Part shown: one piece after another, positions 35,014 to 43,626 of the stretch | How positions within the stretch are numbered: position 1 is the stretch's first letter | Layout of the letters: each line of letters begins with the position of its first letter | Assembly (NCBI GenBank): GCA_963700705.1 | Contig: CAVOYQ010000009.1 | Location: 248,001-312,000, forward strand | DNA from: JAHEFT01 sp963700705 | Lineage (GTDB): Bacteria; Pseudomonadota; Gammaproteobacteria; Xanthomonadales; SZUA-36 | Reading direction: 5' to 3' | DNA length: 64,000 nucleotides | Notes under the pieces: model-generated | The model's database searches: none | Seen by the model: only the letters and a program-made list of their open reading frames with translations | What the model was told of the DNA's origin: nothing | Translations under genes and position numbers: made by a program

Positions 35014-35792
35014 AGCTGCGGACCTTGACCGGAGTCGTGTTTCCACGACCGCAACTGGCTGACCAGGTTGGTCAGAACTTCCGACGCAGCGCCCCGCAAA
35101 CACTGGTGAGCGTGCGGGCTCAGGGGCGTTTCCAGCGGGTTGATTTCGATCAGGGCTGCGCCATTTTCCAAAGCCATCACGGGCAAACTGGCGGCCGGCT
35201 GAACCAGCGACGTGGTGCCGGCAGAAATGCAGAAATCACAATCCACTGCGGCTTTCATGGCAGCTTCAAGGGTTTTGCGTGGGAGCACTTCCCCGAACCA
35301 CACGACGTCCGGCCTGGCCAGGCCGCGGCTGACATAAGGAGACGGAGGAACCGTGTGCGCCGAACCTTCGAGCCATTCAGCGCTGATGGGCCGCCCGGTG
35401 ATGTGGCATTTCGAGCGCAGGATATTTCCGTGCAGTTCCAGCACATTTTTCGATCCGGCGAGTTGATGCAGGCCGTCGACGTTTTGGGTAACCACGCTGA
35501 GAACCGGCACCAGCGATTCCAGCACTACCAGCGCATGGTGTCCGCGGTGCGGGCGGGCCGACCGGACGATGGCGCGCCTTTCTTCATACCACTGCCAGAC
35601 CCGTTCCGGGTTGCTTGCGAAGGCTTCGGGTGTCGCCAGGTCCTCCGCGCGGAATTTCTCCCAGATACCGGTTTGCGCGTCACGGAATGTCGGAACCCCG
35701 CTTTCGGCAGACATGCCCGCCCCGGTCAGGACCATGACATGGCGAGCCTGGCCCAGCCTGGCCAGCAGATCATCTGTCAGTAGTAATTGCAT
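35010..35792 (-). CDS. NAD-dependent sirtuin deacylase (CobB/Sir2-like)
   Basis: Sirtuins remove acyl groups from lysines using NAD. The 260-residue protein has GAGMSAESGVPTFRD, TQNVDGLHQLAGSKNVLELHGN (catalytic H), PDVVWFGEVLP and SAGTTSLVQPAASLP, so the catalytic core is intact. The zinc module is not: where sirtuins usually carry two CxxC-type pairs, only one cysteine (SKCHITG) is visible. The last codons come from a repeat end, so the original C-terminus may have been different. Divergent from miaB. Confidence 0.88.
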   Translation of the reverse strand: MQLLLTDDLLARLGQARHVMVLTGAGMSAESGVPTFRDAQTGIWEKFRAEDLATPEAFASNPERVWQWYEERRAIVRSARPHRGHHALVVLESLVPVLSVVTQNVDGLHQLAGSKNVLELHGNILRSKCHITGRPISAEWLEGSAHTVPPSPYVSRGLARPDVVWFGEVLPRKTLEAAMKAAVDCDFCISAGTTSLVQPAASLPVMALENGAALIEINPLETPLSPHAHQCLRGAASEVLTNLVSQLRSWKHDSGQGPQL

Positions 35793-35870
35793 GAAAAAAT
35801 CCGGTTATCGTGGCACGAAAAAGGTCATGAGTGTATTCTACGCGGTTCGCTTTCAAGACTGATGAATTCA

Positions 35871-37224
35871 ATGAAAGGCAAACTGTATATCAAGACCCAC
35901 GGATGCCAGATGAACGAGTACGATTCCGGCAAAATGGCGGACGTCCTGTGCGGCCTCGCACGGGCTGGAATTGACGGATCGTGAAGAAGACGCCGATGTG
36001 ATCCTGGTCAATACCTGTTCCATCCGTGAAAAAGCACAGGAAAAGGTTTTTTCCCAGCTTGGCCGCTGGAGGCAGCTCAAAAAGGACAATCCCGCTCTCG
36101 TGATCGGTGTCGGCGGCTGTGTCGCCAGCCAGGAAGGCAGGGCGATCATCGACCGTGCGCCTTACGTGGACATCGTGTTCGGACCGCAAACACTCCACCG
36201 CCTGCCGGCCATGCTGGATTCCGTCAAACGGGACCATCAGCCGGCCGTGGATGTTTCATTCCCTGAAGTCGAAAAATTCGACAACCTGCCGGAACCCGGT
36301 GCACAGGGCCCCACTGCTTTTGTATCGGTGATGGAAGGCTGCAGTAAATACTGCACGTTTTGTGTCGTCCCTTACACGCGGGGAGAAGAAATCAGCCGGC
36401 CGTTTGATGACGTTGTCGCCGAATGTGCAGTGCTGGCCGGAAAAGGGGTCAGGGAAATCAACCTCCTGGGCCAGAACGTCAATGCATACCGCGGACCCAT
36501 GTATGACGGGACCACGGCCGACCTGGCGCTCCTGATTCACTATGTCGCGGCGATCGACGGGATCGAGCGGGTTCGTTTCACGACGTCACACCCGGTTGAG
36601 TTTTCGCAAAGCCTGATTGATGCGTACGGCGCGGTGCCGGAATTGGCGAATTACCTGCACCTCCCGGTTCAGACCGGTTCAGACCGGGTGCTGGCGCTGA
36701 TGAAGAGGGGCCACACGGTGCTGGAGTACAGGCAGAAAATACGCCGCCTGCGCGAACTGCGACCGGACATCAGCCTGTCATCAGATTTCATCGTGGGCTT
36801 TCCGGGAGAAACGGAAAAGGATTTCGAAGCGACGCTCAAACTGATCAGCGACCTGAATTTTGACCAGAGTTTCAGCTTCATTTTTTCCGCACGGCCCGGA
36901 ACACCGGCCGCAAGCCTGCCTGACGACGTACCCCTGGAAGTCAAAAAAGAGCGCCTGATGCGCCTGCAGCAGCTGGTCAGAAGCCAGGCGGCCAGGATCA
37001 GCCGGAACATGGTAGGCAGCACGCAGCGAATCCTGGTCGAGGGAAGCAGCAAGAAAAATCCGGAACAACTGGCCGGCCGGACCGAAAACAACCGGGTGGT
37101 CAATTTTGACGGTCATACCCGCCTGGTGGGGGAATTCATCGATGTTGTCATCACCGAGGCTTTGAATAATTCGCTCCGGGGCAGGGTGGTTCAGAATGAT
37201 ACCGGGTTGGCGGCGGCCTCATGA
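35871..37224 (+). CDS. miaB: tRNA-2-methylthio-N6-dimethylallyladenosine synthase, frame broken near the N-terminus
   Basis: MiaB is a radical-SAM enzyme that adds the methylthio group to i6A37 of tRNAs. The start gives MKGKLYIKTHGCQMNEYDSGKMADVL. The frame then slips, and from 35971 it continues LTDREEDADVILVNTCSIREKAQEKVF ... VGGCVASQEG ... CSKYCTFCVVPYTRGEEISRP. All three auxiliary-cluster cysteines and the CxxxCxxC triad are present. Removing one base in CGGCC at 35952-35955 gives MADVLCASHGLELTDREED, as in homologues. The C-terminal TRAM domain is present. The total is about 450 residues. Its stop overlaps the phoH start by 4 bases. Confidence 0.92.
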
Positions 37225-38181
37225 GTGAGCGTTTGGCGCTTGAACTGGAACCGGCAGACACGCTCCGACTGGCCAATCTGTGCGGGCAGTTTGATGAGCA
37301 CCTGAAGCAGATCGAATCACGCCTTGGCGTGGAAATTTTCTGCCGTGGAAACCTGTTTACGATCCAGGGGGCTGACCGGCCCGCACGGGCGGCGCGCCGT
37401 TTGCTGCAGAGTCTCTACAAACTATCGGCCACCGAAGTCCTGACGCCGGACGTGATCAATTTGCACCTGCAGGAATCCGGAATCGTGGAATTGGGCAGCA
37501 CAGAAGGCAAGCCGGCGGATGAGGACGAGATCGGGGTAAAAACCAAGCGCGGGATCGTCCGCGGAAGGGGTCCTAACCAGAGAGCGTACCTGAAAAATAT
37601 TGTGCGTCACGCCATCAACTTTGGTGTGGGGCCTGCCGGAACCGGCAAGACCTACCTGGCCGTCGCCTGCGCCGTGGCCGCCCTGCAGGGCGACCAGGTG
37701 CAGCGGATCGTGCTGGTCAGGCCCGCGGTGGAAGCCGGCGAACGCCTGGGGTTCCTTCCGGGAGATATGGCGCAGAAAGTCGATCCGTACCTGCGCCCGC
37801 TCTACGATGCCCTTTACGAGATGCTGGGTTTTGAGCGGGTTGCGACGCTGATCGAACGCAACGTCATCGAAGTGGCGCCCCTGGCGTTCATGCGGGGAAG
37901 GACGCTGAACGATGCTTTTGTCATCCTCGACGAGGCCCAGAACAGCACCCGGGAGCAGATGAAAATGTTCCTGACGCGCATCGGGTTCGGGTCAACGGCT
38001 GTCGTGACCGGCGATATCACGCAAATCGATTTGCCGAAGAAGTCCATGTCCGGTTTGAAACATGCGCTCGGCATTCTCGCCGACGTGAAGGGAGTGAGTT
38101 TCACCTTTTTTTCCGCGCGTGATGTCGTGCGCCACCCCATGGTTCAGCACATCGTCGAGGCTTACGAGAGAGAAGCGTTAA
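37221..38181 (+). CDS. ybeZ: PhoH-like ATPase (YbeZ)
   Basis: This P-loop ATPase acts with YbeY in RNA metabolism. It has an N-terminal region (LANLCGQFDEHLKQIESRLGVEIFCRGNLFTIQG), GPNQRAYLKNIVRHAINFGVGPAGTGKTYLAVACAVA (Walker A), RIVLVRPAVEAGERLGFLPGDMAQKVDPYLRPLYDAL, and Walker B AFVILDEAQNSTREQMKMFLTRIG. As sequenced there is no stop before ybeY: the frame runs on through VEAYEREALIPMTIEV into YbeY. Removing one T from TT at 38178-38179 would create a TAA right after EREA, five bases before the ybeY ATG. The end given here assumes that; a real fusion is the alternative. Confidence 0.85.
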
Positions 38182-38186
38182 TTCCG

Positions 38187-38652
38187 ATGACGATTGAAGT
38201 CGATGTGCAGTTGGCGACGGCATTCCAGCCCTTGCCGGGCAAGCCTGAATTTGATCGCTGGGTGACCGCTGCTCTGCAGCAGAAACCGGATGCCGAACTG
38301 ACCTTGCGCCTGGTGGACGAGGCGGAAAGCCAGGAACTCAATTCGAGAGTACCGCGGAAAGGATGCGCCGACCAATGTACTGTCCTTTCCAGCCGGGCTT
38401 CCCCCGGGGGTGGATATCCCGTTGCTCGGCGACGTGGTTATCTGTGCGCCGCTGGTTCACCGGGAAGCCGCGGAACAAAACAAACCGGTTCAAGCTCACT
38501 GGGCGCACCTGGTGATTCACGGGGTTCTGCATCTGCTGGGCTACGATCACCAGGAAGAGCGGGAGGCCCTGGAGATGGAAGCCCTTGAAGTTGAGCTGCT
38601 TTTTTCTCTCGGTATTCCAGACCCTTATGATCCATACCCGGATAAAACTTGA
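38187..38652 (+). CDS. ybeY: Endoribonuclease YbeY, frame broken
   Basis: YbeY is a zinc-dependent RNase in 16S rRNA maturation and ribosome quality control. The first part reads MTIEVDVQLATAFQPLPGKPEFDRWVTAALQQKPDAELTLRLVDEAESQELN. The rest lies in another frame: EYRGKDAPTNVLSFPAGLPPGVDIPLLGDVVICAPLVHREA ... HLVIHGVLHLLGYDHQEEREALEMEALE, with the H3xH5xH zinc site. Removing one T from TT at 38342-38343 yields QELNREYRGKDAPTNVLSFP, exactly as in homologues, for about 155 residues. Confidence 0.9.
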
Positions 38653-38724
38653 AAAACACTGGATTAGCAGCCTTTGTGGCCCTATATTCGGGTAGGCGCA
38701 CTTGGCGTTGCCGTAAAGAATAAT

Positions 38725-39570
38725 ATGAGCGAAGACCATTCTGGTAGCGGTTCCGGGAAAAAGACCTGGGTCGAAAAAATTGGCGCAGCTTTTTCAAACC
38801 AGCCCCGGGACCGTGATCAGCTGCTGGAAATCCTGAATGAAGCCTGTCAGCTGGGACTGGTGGACTCCGATGCGCTGGCCATGATGGAAGGCGCCCTGGA
38901 AATGTCCGAAACCCAGGTCCGGGACGCGATGATTCCGCGCTCCCAGATGGTCGTGGTGGAAAACGATTCCAGCCTGGAGAAATTTCTGCCGCAGATCGTG
39001 GAGTCCGGGCATTCCCGGTTTCCGGTCATTGGCGAAGACAGGGACGAGGTAGTCGGCATCCTGATGGCCAAGGATTTGTTGCCCTTCCTGGCGCCGGGCG
39101 GCGAAGAATTCGACCTCTCGTCGGTCATCCGGCCGGCCGTTGTCATCCCCGAAAGTAAAAGGCTCAATGTCCTGCTGCGTGATTTTCGCCTGAACCGCAA
39201 CCACATGGCGATCGTCGTCGACGAATACGGCGGCGTTTCCGGGCTGATAACAATCGAAGACGTCCTCGAGGAAATCGTCGGAGAAATAGACGACGAATAC
39301 GATGAGGAAGAAGAAGCCCTGATCATGAAAACCGGTGACCGACGGTACCAGGTCCAGGCGCTTACGCCGATCGAGGATCTGAACGAGCAGTTCGACGCCA
39401 ACCTCAGCGATGATGATTATGGAACGGTAGGTGGGCTGCTACTGGCCGAGTTCGGCAGGGTCCCGGAGCACGACGAGGTGGTTACCCTGGGCAACAAATT
39501 TGAATTCCGCGTCATCAAGGCTGACAGCCGCAGGATCGTCACGCTTGAAATGAATGTCCTCGATACCTGA
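38725..39570 (+). CDS. corC: CBS-domain transporter-associated protein CorC (YbeX)
   Basis: The 281-residue cytosolic protein has two CBS domains (MIPRSQMVVVENDSSLEKFLPQIVESGHSRFPVIGEDRDEVVGIL; VIPESKRLNVLLRDFRLNRNHMAIVVDEYGGVSGLITIEDVLEEIVGEIDDEYD) and a C-terminal CorC_HlyC domain ending ADSRRIVTLEMNVLDT. It is linked to cobalt/magnesium efflux and, in E. coli, to ribosome maturation near ybeY. The ATG before SEDHSGSGSGKK is preferred to an upstream in-frame ATG. No lnt follows; a DUF4105 gene overlaps its end by 17 bases. Confidence 0.93.
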   Translation: MSEDHSGSGSGKKTWVEKIGAAFSNQPRDRDQLLEILNEACQLGLVDSDALAMMEGALEMSETQVRDAMIPRSQMVVVENDSSLEKFLPQIVESGHSRFPVIGEDRDEVVGILMAKDLLPFLAPGGEEFDLSSVIRPAVVIPESKRLNVLLRDFRLNRNHMAIVVDEYGGVSGLITIEDVLEEIVGEIDDEYDEEEEALIMKTGDRRYQVQALTPIEDLNEQFDANLSDDDYGTVGGLLLAEFGRVPEHDEVVTLGNKFEFRVIKADSRRIVTLEMNVLDT

Positions 39571-40786
39571 TGACCCCCTGATGCATCGTGCGCGGAGGTT
39601 CCTTGAAGGTGTTCACCGCGGGCTGCTGGCCTGGTTGATCATCCCGCTTGCGATGGCCGCTTGTTTCCCGGTGGCTGCGGCGGAGGGCCCGGAATCCCCT
39701 GAAACAGAAGCCTGGCTGGTCACTTATGGCCCGGGTGAGGTTTACTGGCAGCGATTCGGGCATAACGCGATCTGGATCCGCGACGCCGGGCTCGGGCTGG
39801 ATCATGTGTTCAATTTTGGTTTTTTCGATTTCGAGCAGGAAAATTTTTTCCTGCGGTTCCTGCAGGGCAGAATGCTTTACTTTTCAGCGGCGCGCCCTGC
39901 CGGCGAAGAGTTTGCTGAATATATCGACGAAAATCGCAGCATCCGTGCGCAACGGCTGGATCTTTCTGCCGGACAGAAGCTGCAGCTGGTGGAATACCTG
40001 CTGGAGGAGATCCGACCCCGGAGCCGCGATTATCTCTACGATTATTACGTCAACAACTGCTCCACCCGGGTCCGTGACGCGATCAATCTGGCCATGGATG
40101 GTTTGCTGGCAGATGAATTCGAGCCGGTTGCAGCGCAGCAGACGTGGCGGGACCATACACGACGCCTGACTTTTGAAGATTTCTGGCTCTACCTCGGGCT
40201 TGAAACCGGGCTCGGTTCGCCGGTCGATCAGGCCATCAGCCGTTGGGATGAATTGTTCATTCCGGCTGAGCTTGCCGATGCGCTGGCTTCGGTAAATTAC
40301 ACCGGCGGTGAATCGTTGCAGCCGCTGGTGCTTGAGGACGTTGTGCTGTATCGATCCACGCTCAATTCTCCACCGGCGTTCCCGCATTCCTGGTGGCCGC
40401 GTTACCTGCTTGCGTCGATCGGGCTGGTGTTGGCAGCCTGGTTGCTGTGCCGTTTCGTTCCCTGGCTAAGCGGCCGGCTGCTGTCACGATCCTGGTTTGT
40501 CGTTTCCGGATCAATCGGATTGTTGCTGCTTTTTCTCTGGTTCGGGACCGATCACTGGGCTGCCGGCGCAAACCTGAATGTACTGGTTTTTTTTCCGGCC
40601 CTGATCGTTTTGCCGTTCTGGAAAGGAGCCGAAAAAATCACCTTGCTGCTCGTTTCAGGCTTGTCCCTGTTGGCCTTTGTCATGACCTTCCTGCCGCCTC
40701 ATCAATATAACCAGGATGTGCTTGCTGCTTTCCTGCCGCTCAATCTCGCTGCGGCAGTGGGGCTTTTCAGAACCCGGATGTCATGA
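39554..40786 (+). CDS. DUF4105 (Lnb N-terminal-type) exported membrane protein
   Basis: The 410 residues begin with a signal or anchor segment (LLAWLIIPLAMAACFPVAAA). A periplasmic DUF4105-type domain follows, with WLVTYGPGEVYWQRFGHNAIWIRD, LDHVFNFGFFDFEQENFFLRFLQGRMLYF, and NNCSTRVRDAINLAMDGLL, in which the histidine and cysteine could form a papain-like active site. After about residue 270 come four or five transmembrane helices. Related proteins include the N-terminal domain of lacto-N-biosidase maturation factors; function here is unknown. The ATG at 39581 (MHRARRF) is an alternative start. Position after corC, where lnt often stands, is notable. Confidence 0.8.
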   Translation: MSSIPDDPLMHRARRFLEGVHRGLLAWLIIPLAMAACFPVAAAEGPESPETEAWLVTYGPGEVYWQRFGHNAIWIRDAGLGLDHVFNFGFFDFEQENFFLRFLQGRMLYFSAARPAGEEFAEYIDENRSIRAQRLDLSAGQKLQLVEYLLEEIRPRSRDYLYDYYVNNCSTRVRDAINLAMDGLLADEFEPVAAQQTWRDHTRRLTFEDFWLYLGLETGLGSPVDQAISRWDELFIPAELADALASVNYTGGESLQPLVLEDVVLYRSTLNSPPAFPHSWWPRYLLASIGLVLAAWLLCRFVPWLSGRLLSRSWFVVSGSIGLLLLFLWFGTDHWAAGANLNVLVFFPALIVLPFWKGAEKITLLLVSGLSLLAFVMTFLPPHQYNQDVLAAFLPLNLAAAVGLFRTRMS

Positions 40787-41849
40787 GCAGTGACGCCTGG
40801 TGTTCCTGCATCAGGGGATCGATGAGCGAATCGAGATTGCCGTTCATGATGTCATCGAGCTTGTAAAGCGTCAGGTTGATCCTGTGGTCGGTGATCCGTC
40901 CCTGGGGAAAATTGTAGGTCCGAATGCGCTGGGATCGATCTCCGCTGCCAACCTGGATTCGACGGGATTCCGCAATTTCACTTTCCTGCCGGGATTGTTC
41001 TTCCTGTAGCAGTCGCGCCTGCAGCAGCGACATGGCGCGTGCCCGGTTCTTGTGTTGAGAGCGTTCATCCTGGCATTCAACCACGATCCCGCTGGGAAGG
41101 TGGGTCAGGCGGATCGCCGAGTCAGTCTTGTTGACGTGCTGGCCGCCCGCCCCCGAAGCGCGAAAAGTGTCCACACGCAGGTCAGCCGGGTTGATTTCTA
41201 TGGCCTCCACCTCGTCAACCTCGGGCAGGATGGCGACGGTGCAGGCTGACGTGTGAATCCGGCCCTGGGATTCGGTTTCCGGAACCCTCTGCACCCGGTG
41301 CGTACCGGATTCGAACTTGAAACGCGAGTACGCACCCTGTCCGGCAATCAACACGATAATTTCCCTGAAGCCGCCATGCTCCCCCGGGTTCTGATTCAGT
41401 ACTTCCAGGCTCCAGCCCTGGTTCTCTGCGTATTTCTGGTACATCCTGAAAAGGTCGCCGGCAAATATGGCGGCTTCATCTCCCCCGGTGCCGGCTCGAA
41501 TTTCCAGGAAAATATTCCGGTTGTCATTGGGGTCTTTCGGCAGCAGCAGCAACTGTATGGCTTTTTCCAGCGATTCGAGTTGGCGTGCGGCTTCCTGCAA
41601 CTCCTCTTCAGCCATATCCCGCAGATCACGATCCGCATCGTCGAGCATCTGCTGTGCCTGGTCCATCGACTCCCGGGTGGCCAGCCACTTCTGCCAGGAC
41701 TGCATCAAGGGCTCGAGATGGGCATACTCCATGGACAGATCCCTGAACCGCTTCTGGTCGGAAAATACCTCGGGCTGGGAAAGCATCAGGCCGAGCTCCT
41801 CGTGCCGGGAGGCCACCTGCTGGAGCCTTTCATGCAAAGAAGCCTTCAT
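40767..41849 (-). CDS. prfA: Peptide chain release factor 1
   Basis: RF1 terminates translation at UAA and UAG. The 360-residue protein shows EIRAGTGGDEAAIFAGDLFRMY, the universal GGQ in TFRASGAGGQHVNKTDSAIRLTHLP, CQDERSQHKNRARAM and the end RITDHRINLTLYKLDDIMNG, without a frameshift site, so it is RF1 rather than RF2. Its start overlaps the hemA stop by 4 bases, the classic hemA-prfA pair; prmC does not follow. Its last 20 bases overlap the convergent DUF4105 gene. Confidence 0.97.
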   Translation of the reverse strand: MKASLHERLQQVASRHEELGLMLSQPEVFSDQKRFRDLSMEYAHLEPLMQSWQKWLATRESMDQAQQMLDDADRDLRDMAEEELQEAARQLESLEKAIQLLLLPKDPNDNRNIFLEIRAGTGGDEAAIFAGDLFRMYQKYAENQGWSLEVLNQNPGEHGGFREIIVLIAGQGAYSRFKFESGTHRVQRVPETESQGRIHTSACTVAILPEVDEVEAIEINPADLRVDTFRASGAGGQHVNKTDSAIRLTHLPSGIVVECQDERSQHKNRARAMSLLQARLLQEEQSRQESEIAESRRIQVGSGDRSQRIRTYNFPQGRITDHRINLTLYKLDDIMNGNLDSLIDPLMQEHQASLLMTSGF

Positions 41850-43114
41850 TCTTCCGCTTCCGGGTCATCTTTCCGAAAGATGCGGTCTGCCGCCTTCAAT
41901 ACCTCGTAGTCCTGGTTTTCGGCAGCTTCCCGCAACCGTTTGCTCGGTAAATGCAGGATCTTGTTGGTGAGCGTCCGGGCAAATTGGTTCAGCACTTCCG
42001 CCGGATCCTGGCCGGCTTCCAGTTTGCGCAGGGCCCAGTCTGTCAGGTCCTGTTCATGTTCGTGCGATTGCTCACGAATCTTTTTCAGCGTGCGTGAAAC
42101 CCGGATGCCGGACAGCCAGCGCATGAAGCCGGCTACCGCTTCGTCTACTTCCCCGACTGCTGATAAAGCCGCGGCATTCCGCTGTTCCATGTTTTCATCG
42201 ACCACCTGCTGGAGATCATCGATGGTGTACAGGTATACGTCCTTGATCTTCGCAACTTCCGGGTCGATGTCCCGGGGAACGGCAATGTCCACCAGGAACA
42301 TCGGGCGGTGCCTGCGCTTTCTCAAAGCGGCTTTGATGTCCGGTTTTCTGATGACCGGTTCCGGACTCGCCGTCGAACTGATCAGGATATCCGCCATGGG
42401 CAATGCCTGGTCCAGCTGGTCCAGGGTCAGGGCGCTTGCGCCCATTTCTGCAGCGAGTTCCTCGGCCTTGTCGCGGCTCCGGTTAACGATCAGCAGGTTG
42501 GCAATGCCATGATCGCGAAGGTAGCGGCCGCAAAGTTGAACCATCTCTCCCGCCCCAACCAGCACGACGGTCTTCGTCCGCAGGTCGCCAAAGATCTGGC
42601 GGGCCAGTACGACAGCGGTATACGCAACCGACACCGTGTGATCGCTGATGCCCGAGTTGGTCCTGATGGATTTGGCAGCGTTGAAGGTGTGCTGAAACAG
42701 GCGATCCAGGACTTTGCCCAGGCTTCCGGCGTCGTGCGCCTGCTGCCATGCGTCTTTCAGCTGGCCAAGGATTTGCGTTTCGCCAAGAACCAGTGAGTCC
42801 AGGCCGCTAGCCACGCGAATCAGGTGCCGGGCCGCTGCTTCACCTTCATGCTGATACAGGTGTCGATCCAGTTCGCCAACAGGGATTTCGTTGACCCGGT
42901 GAATCCAGTCAACCAACTCGCCTTTTCCCGCCACCGTAGACAGGCAGTAGATCTCCGTGCGATTGCAAGTCCCCAGGATCACCACTTCTTCGATACCGTC
43001 CAACGCACACAGTTCACGTGCCCGGTCAGGGTATTCTGACCGTGATATGGCAACCTTCTCCCTGATGGCTATCGGGGCGGTATGGTGGCTGATTCCAATC
43101 GTAAAAAGAGGCAT
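41846..43114 (-). CDS. hemA: Glutamyl-tRNA reductase
   Basis: HemA reduces glutamyl-tRNA to glutamate-1-semialdehyde, the first step of heme synthesis by the C5 route. The 422 residues contain the catalytic cysteine in VVILGTCNRTEIYCLS (C50), SGLDSLVLGETQILGQLKDAW, HTVSVAYTAVVLARQIFGDL, the NADPH-binding VVLVGAGEMVQLCGRYL and ILISSTASPEPVI. A MITE-like element lies about 100 bases before its start, so its promoter region has been partly displaced or renewed. Confidence 0.97.
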   Translation of the reverse strand: MPLFTIGISHHTAPIAIREKVAISRSEYPDRARELCALDGIEEVVILGTCNRTEIYCLSTVAGKGELVDWIHRVNEIPVGELDRHLYQHEGEAAARHLIRVASGLDSLVLGETQILGQLKDAWQQAHDAGSLGKVLDRLFQHTFNAAKSIRTNSGISDHTVSVAYTAVVLARQIFGDLRTKTVVLVGAGEMVQLCGRYLRDHGIANLLIVNRSRDKAEELAAEMGASALTLDQLDQALPMADILISSTASPEPVIRKPDIKAALRKRRHRPMFLVDIAVPRDIDPEVAKIKDVYLYTIDDLQQVVDENMEQRNAAALSAVGEVDEAVAGFMRWLSGIRVSRTLKKIREQSHEHEQDLTDWALRKLEAGQDPAEVLNQFARTLTNKILHLPSKRLREAAENQDYEVLKAADRIFRKDDPEAEE

Positions 43115-43216
43115 GGGCTCAAGGAATTTCTGATCAATTATCGACGGAGTGCGGTTTTGTCCAAAAACCTGCAGACCGCGCGCTGATTCTGCGGGTGAAA
43201 CCCTCTTTTATCAAGT

Positions 43217-43563
43217 TAGGGAACCTCTGATTAATTATGCGCGGGCGCGACGGTGTCTTTGCGGGATGCTCCGGTCCGCTTTTGGTAAGCGCGATTGGGT
43301 GATTCCCAATGAGCGAATCAAAATGGGGCGGGGCGCCCGCAAAGGCCCGTCCCGTAAGGGTTTCGCCGCAAAGGCCGCATCTCGCACACAGCCCGCCTCG
43401 GCCATAGCCACGGCTATGGCTACGCGCAACGGCATTCCGACAGGGCTTCTTTGCCTTCGGCAAAACCGCCCTGCCTTCATTGCCTGCGCTCGGCCCGCTG
43501 CGCACAATCTGCGGCTTTTTCGGCAGAAACGCGCTCCGTGCATAATTGATCAGAGGTTCCTTA
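43217..43563. mobile_element. MITE-like non-coding element with imperfect terminal inverted repeats
   Basis: The 343-bp stretch 43219-43561 is flanked by TA on both sides and bounded by inverted ends that match at about 25 of 28 positions (left GGGAACCTCTGATTAATTAT, right its reverse complement with A, C and A changes). The interior is GC-rich with a hairpin (GGCCATAGCC / GGCTATGGC at 43409-43431), and no plausible gene: the frames across it are read in both directions without coding character. TA flanks and no transposase suggest a MITE mobilised by an IS630/Tc1-mariner-type enzyme elsewhere. With the 512-bp hemA-TPR spacer otherwise empty, it fills most of that region. Partial copies lie at 15.8, 35.0 and 46.9 kb. 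Confidence 0.75.
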
Positions 43564-43626
43564 GAAAGGACATTATTGAACAATCGGGATTGGTTCAGCC
43601 GCGGCAAACGCGTATCCTTTGCATCC

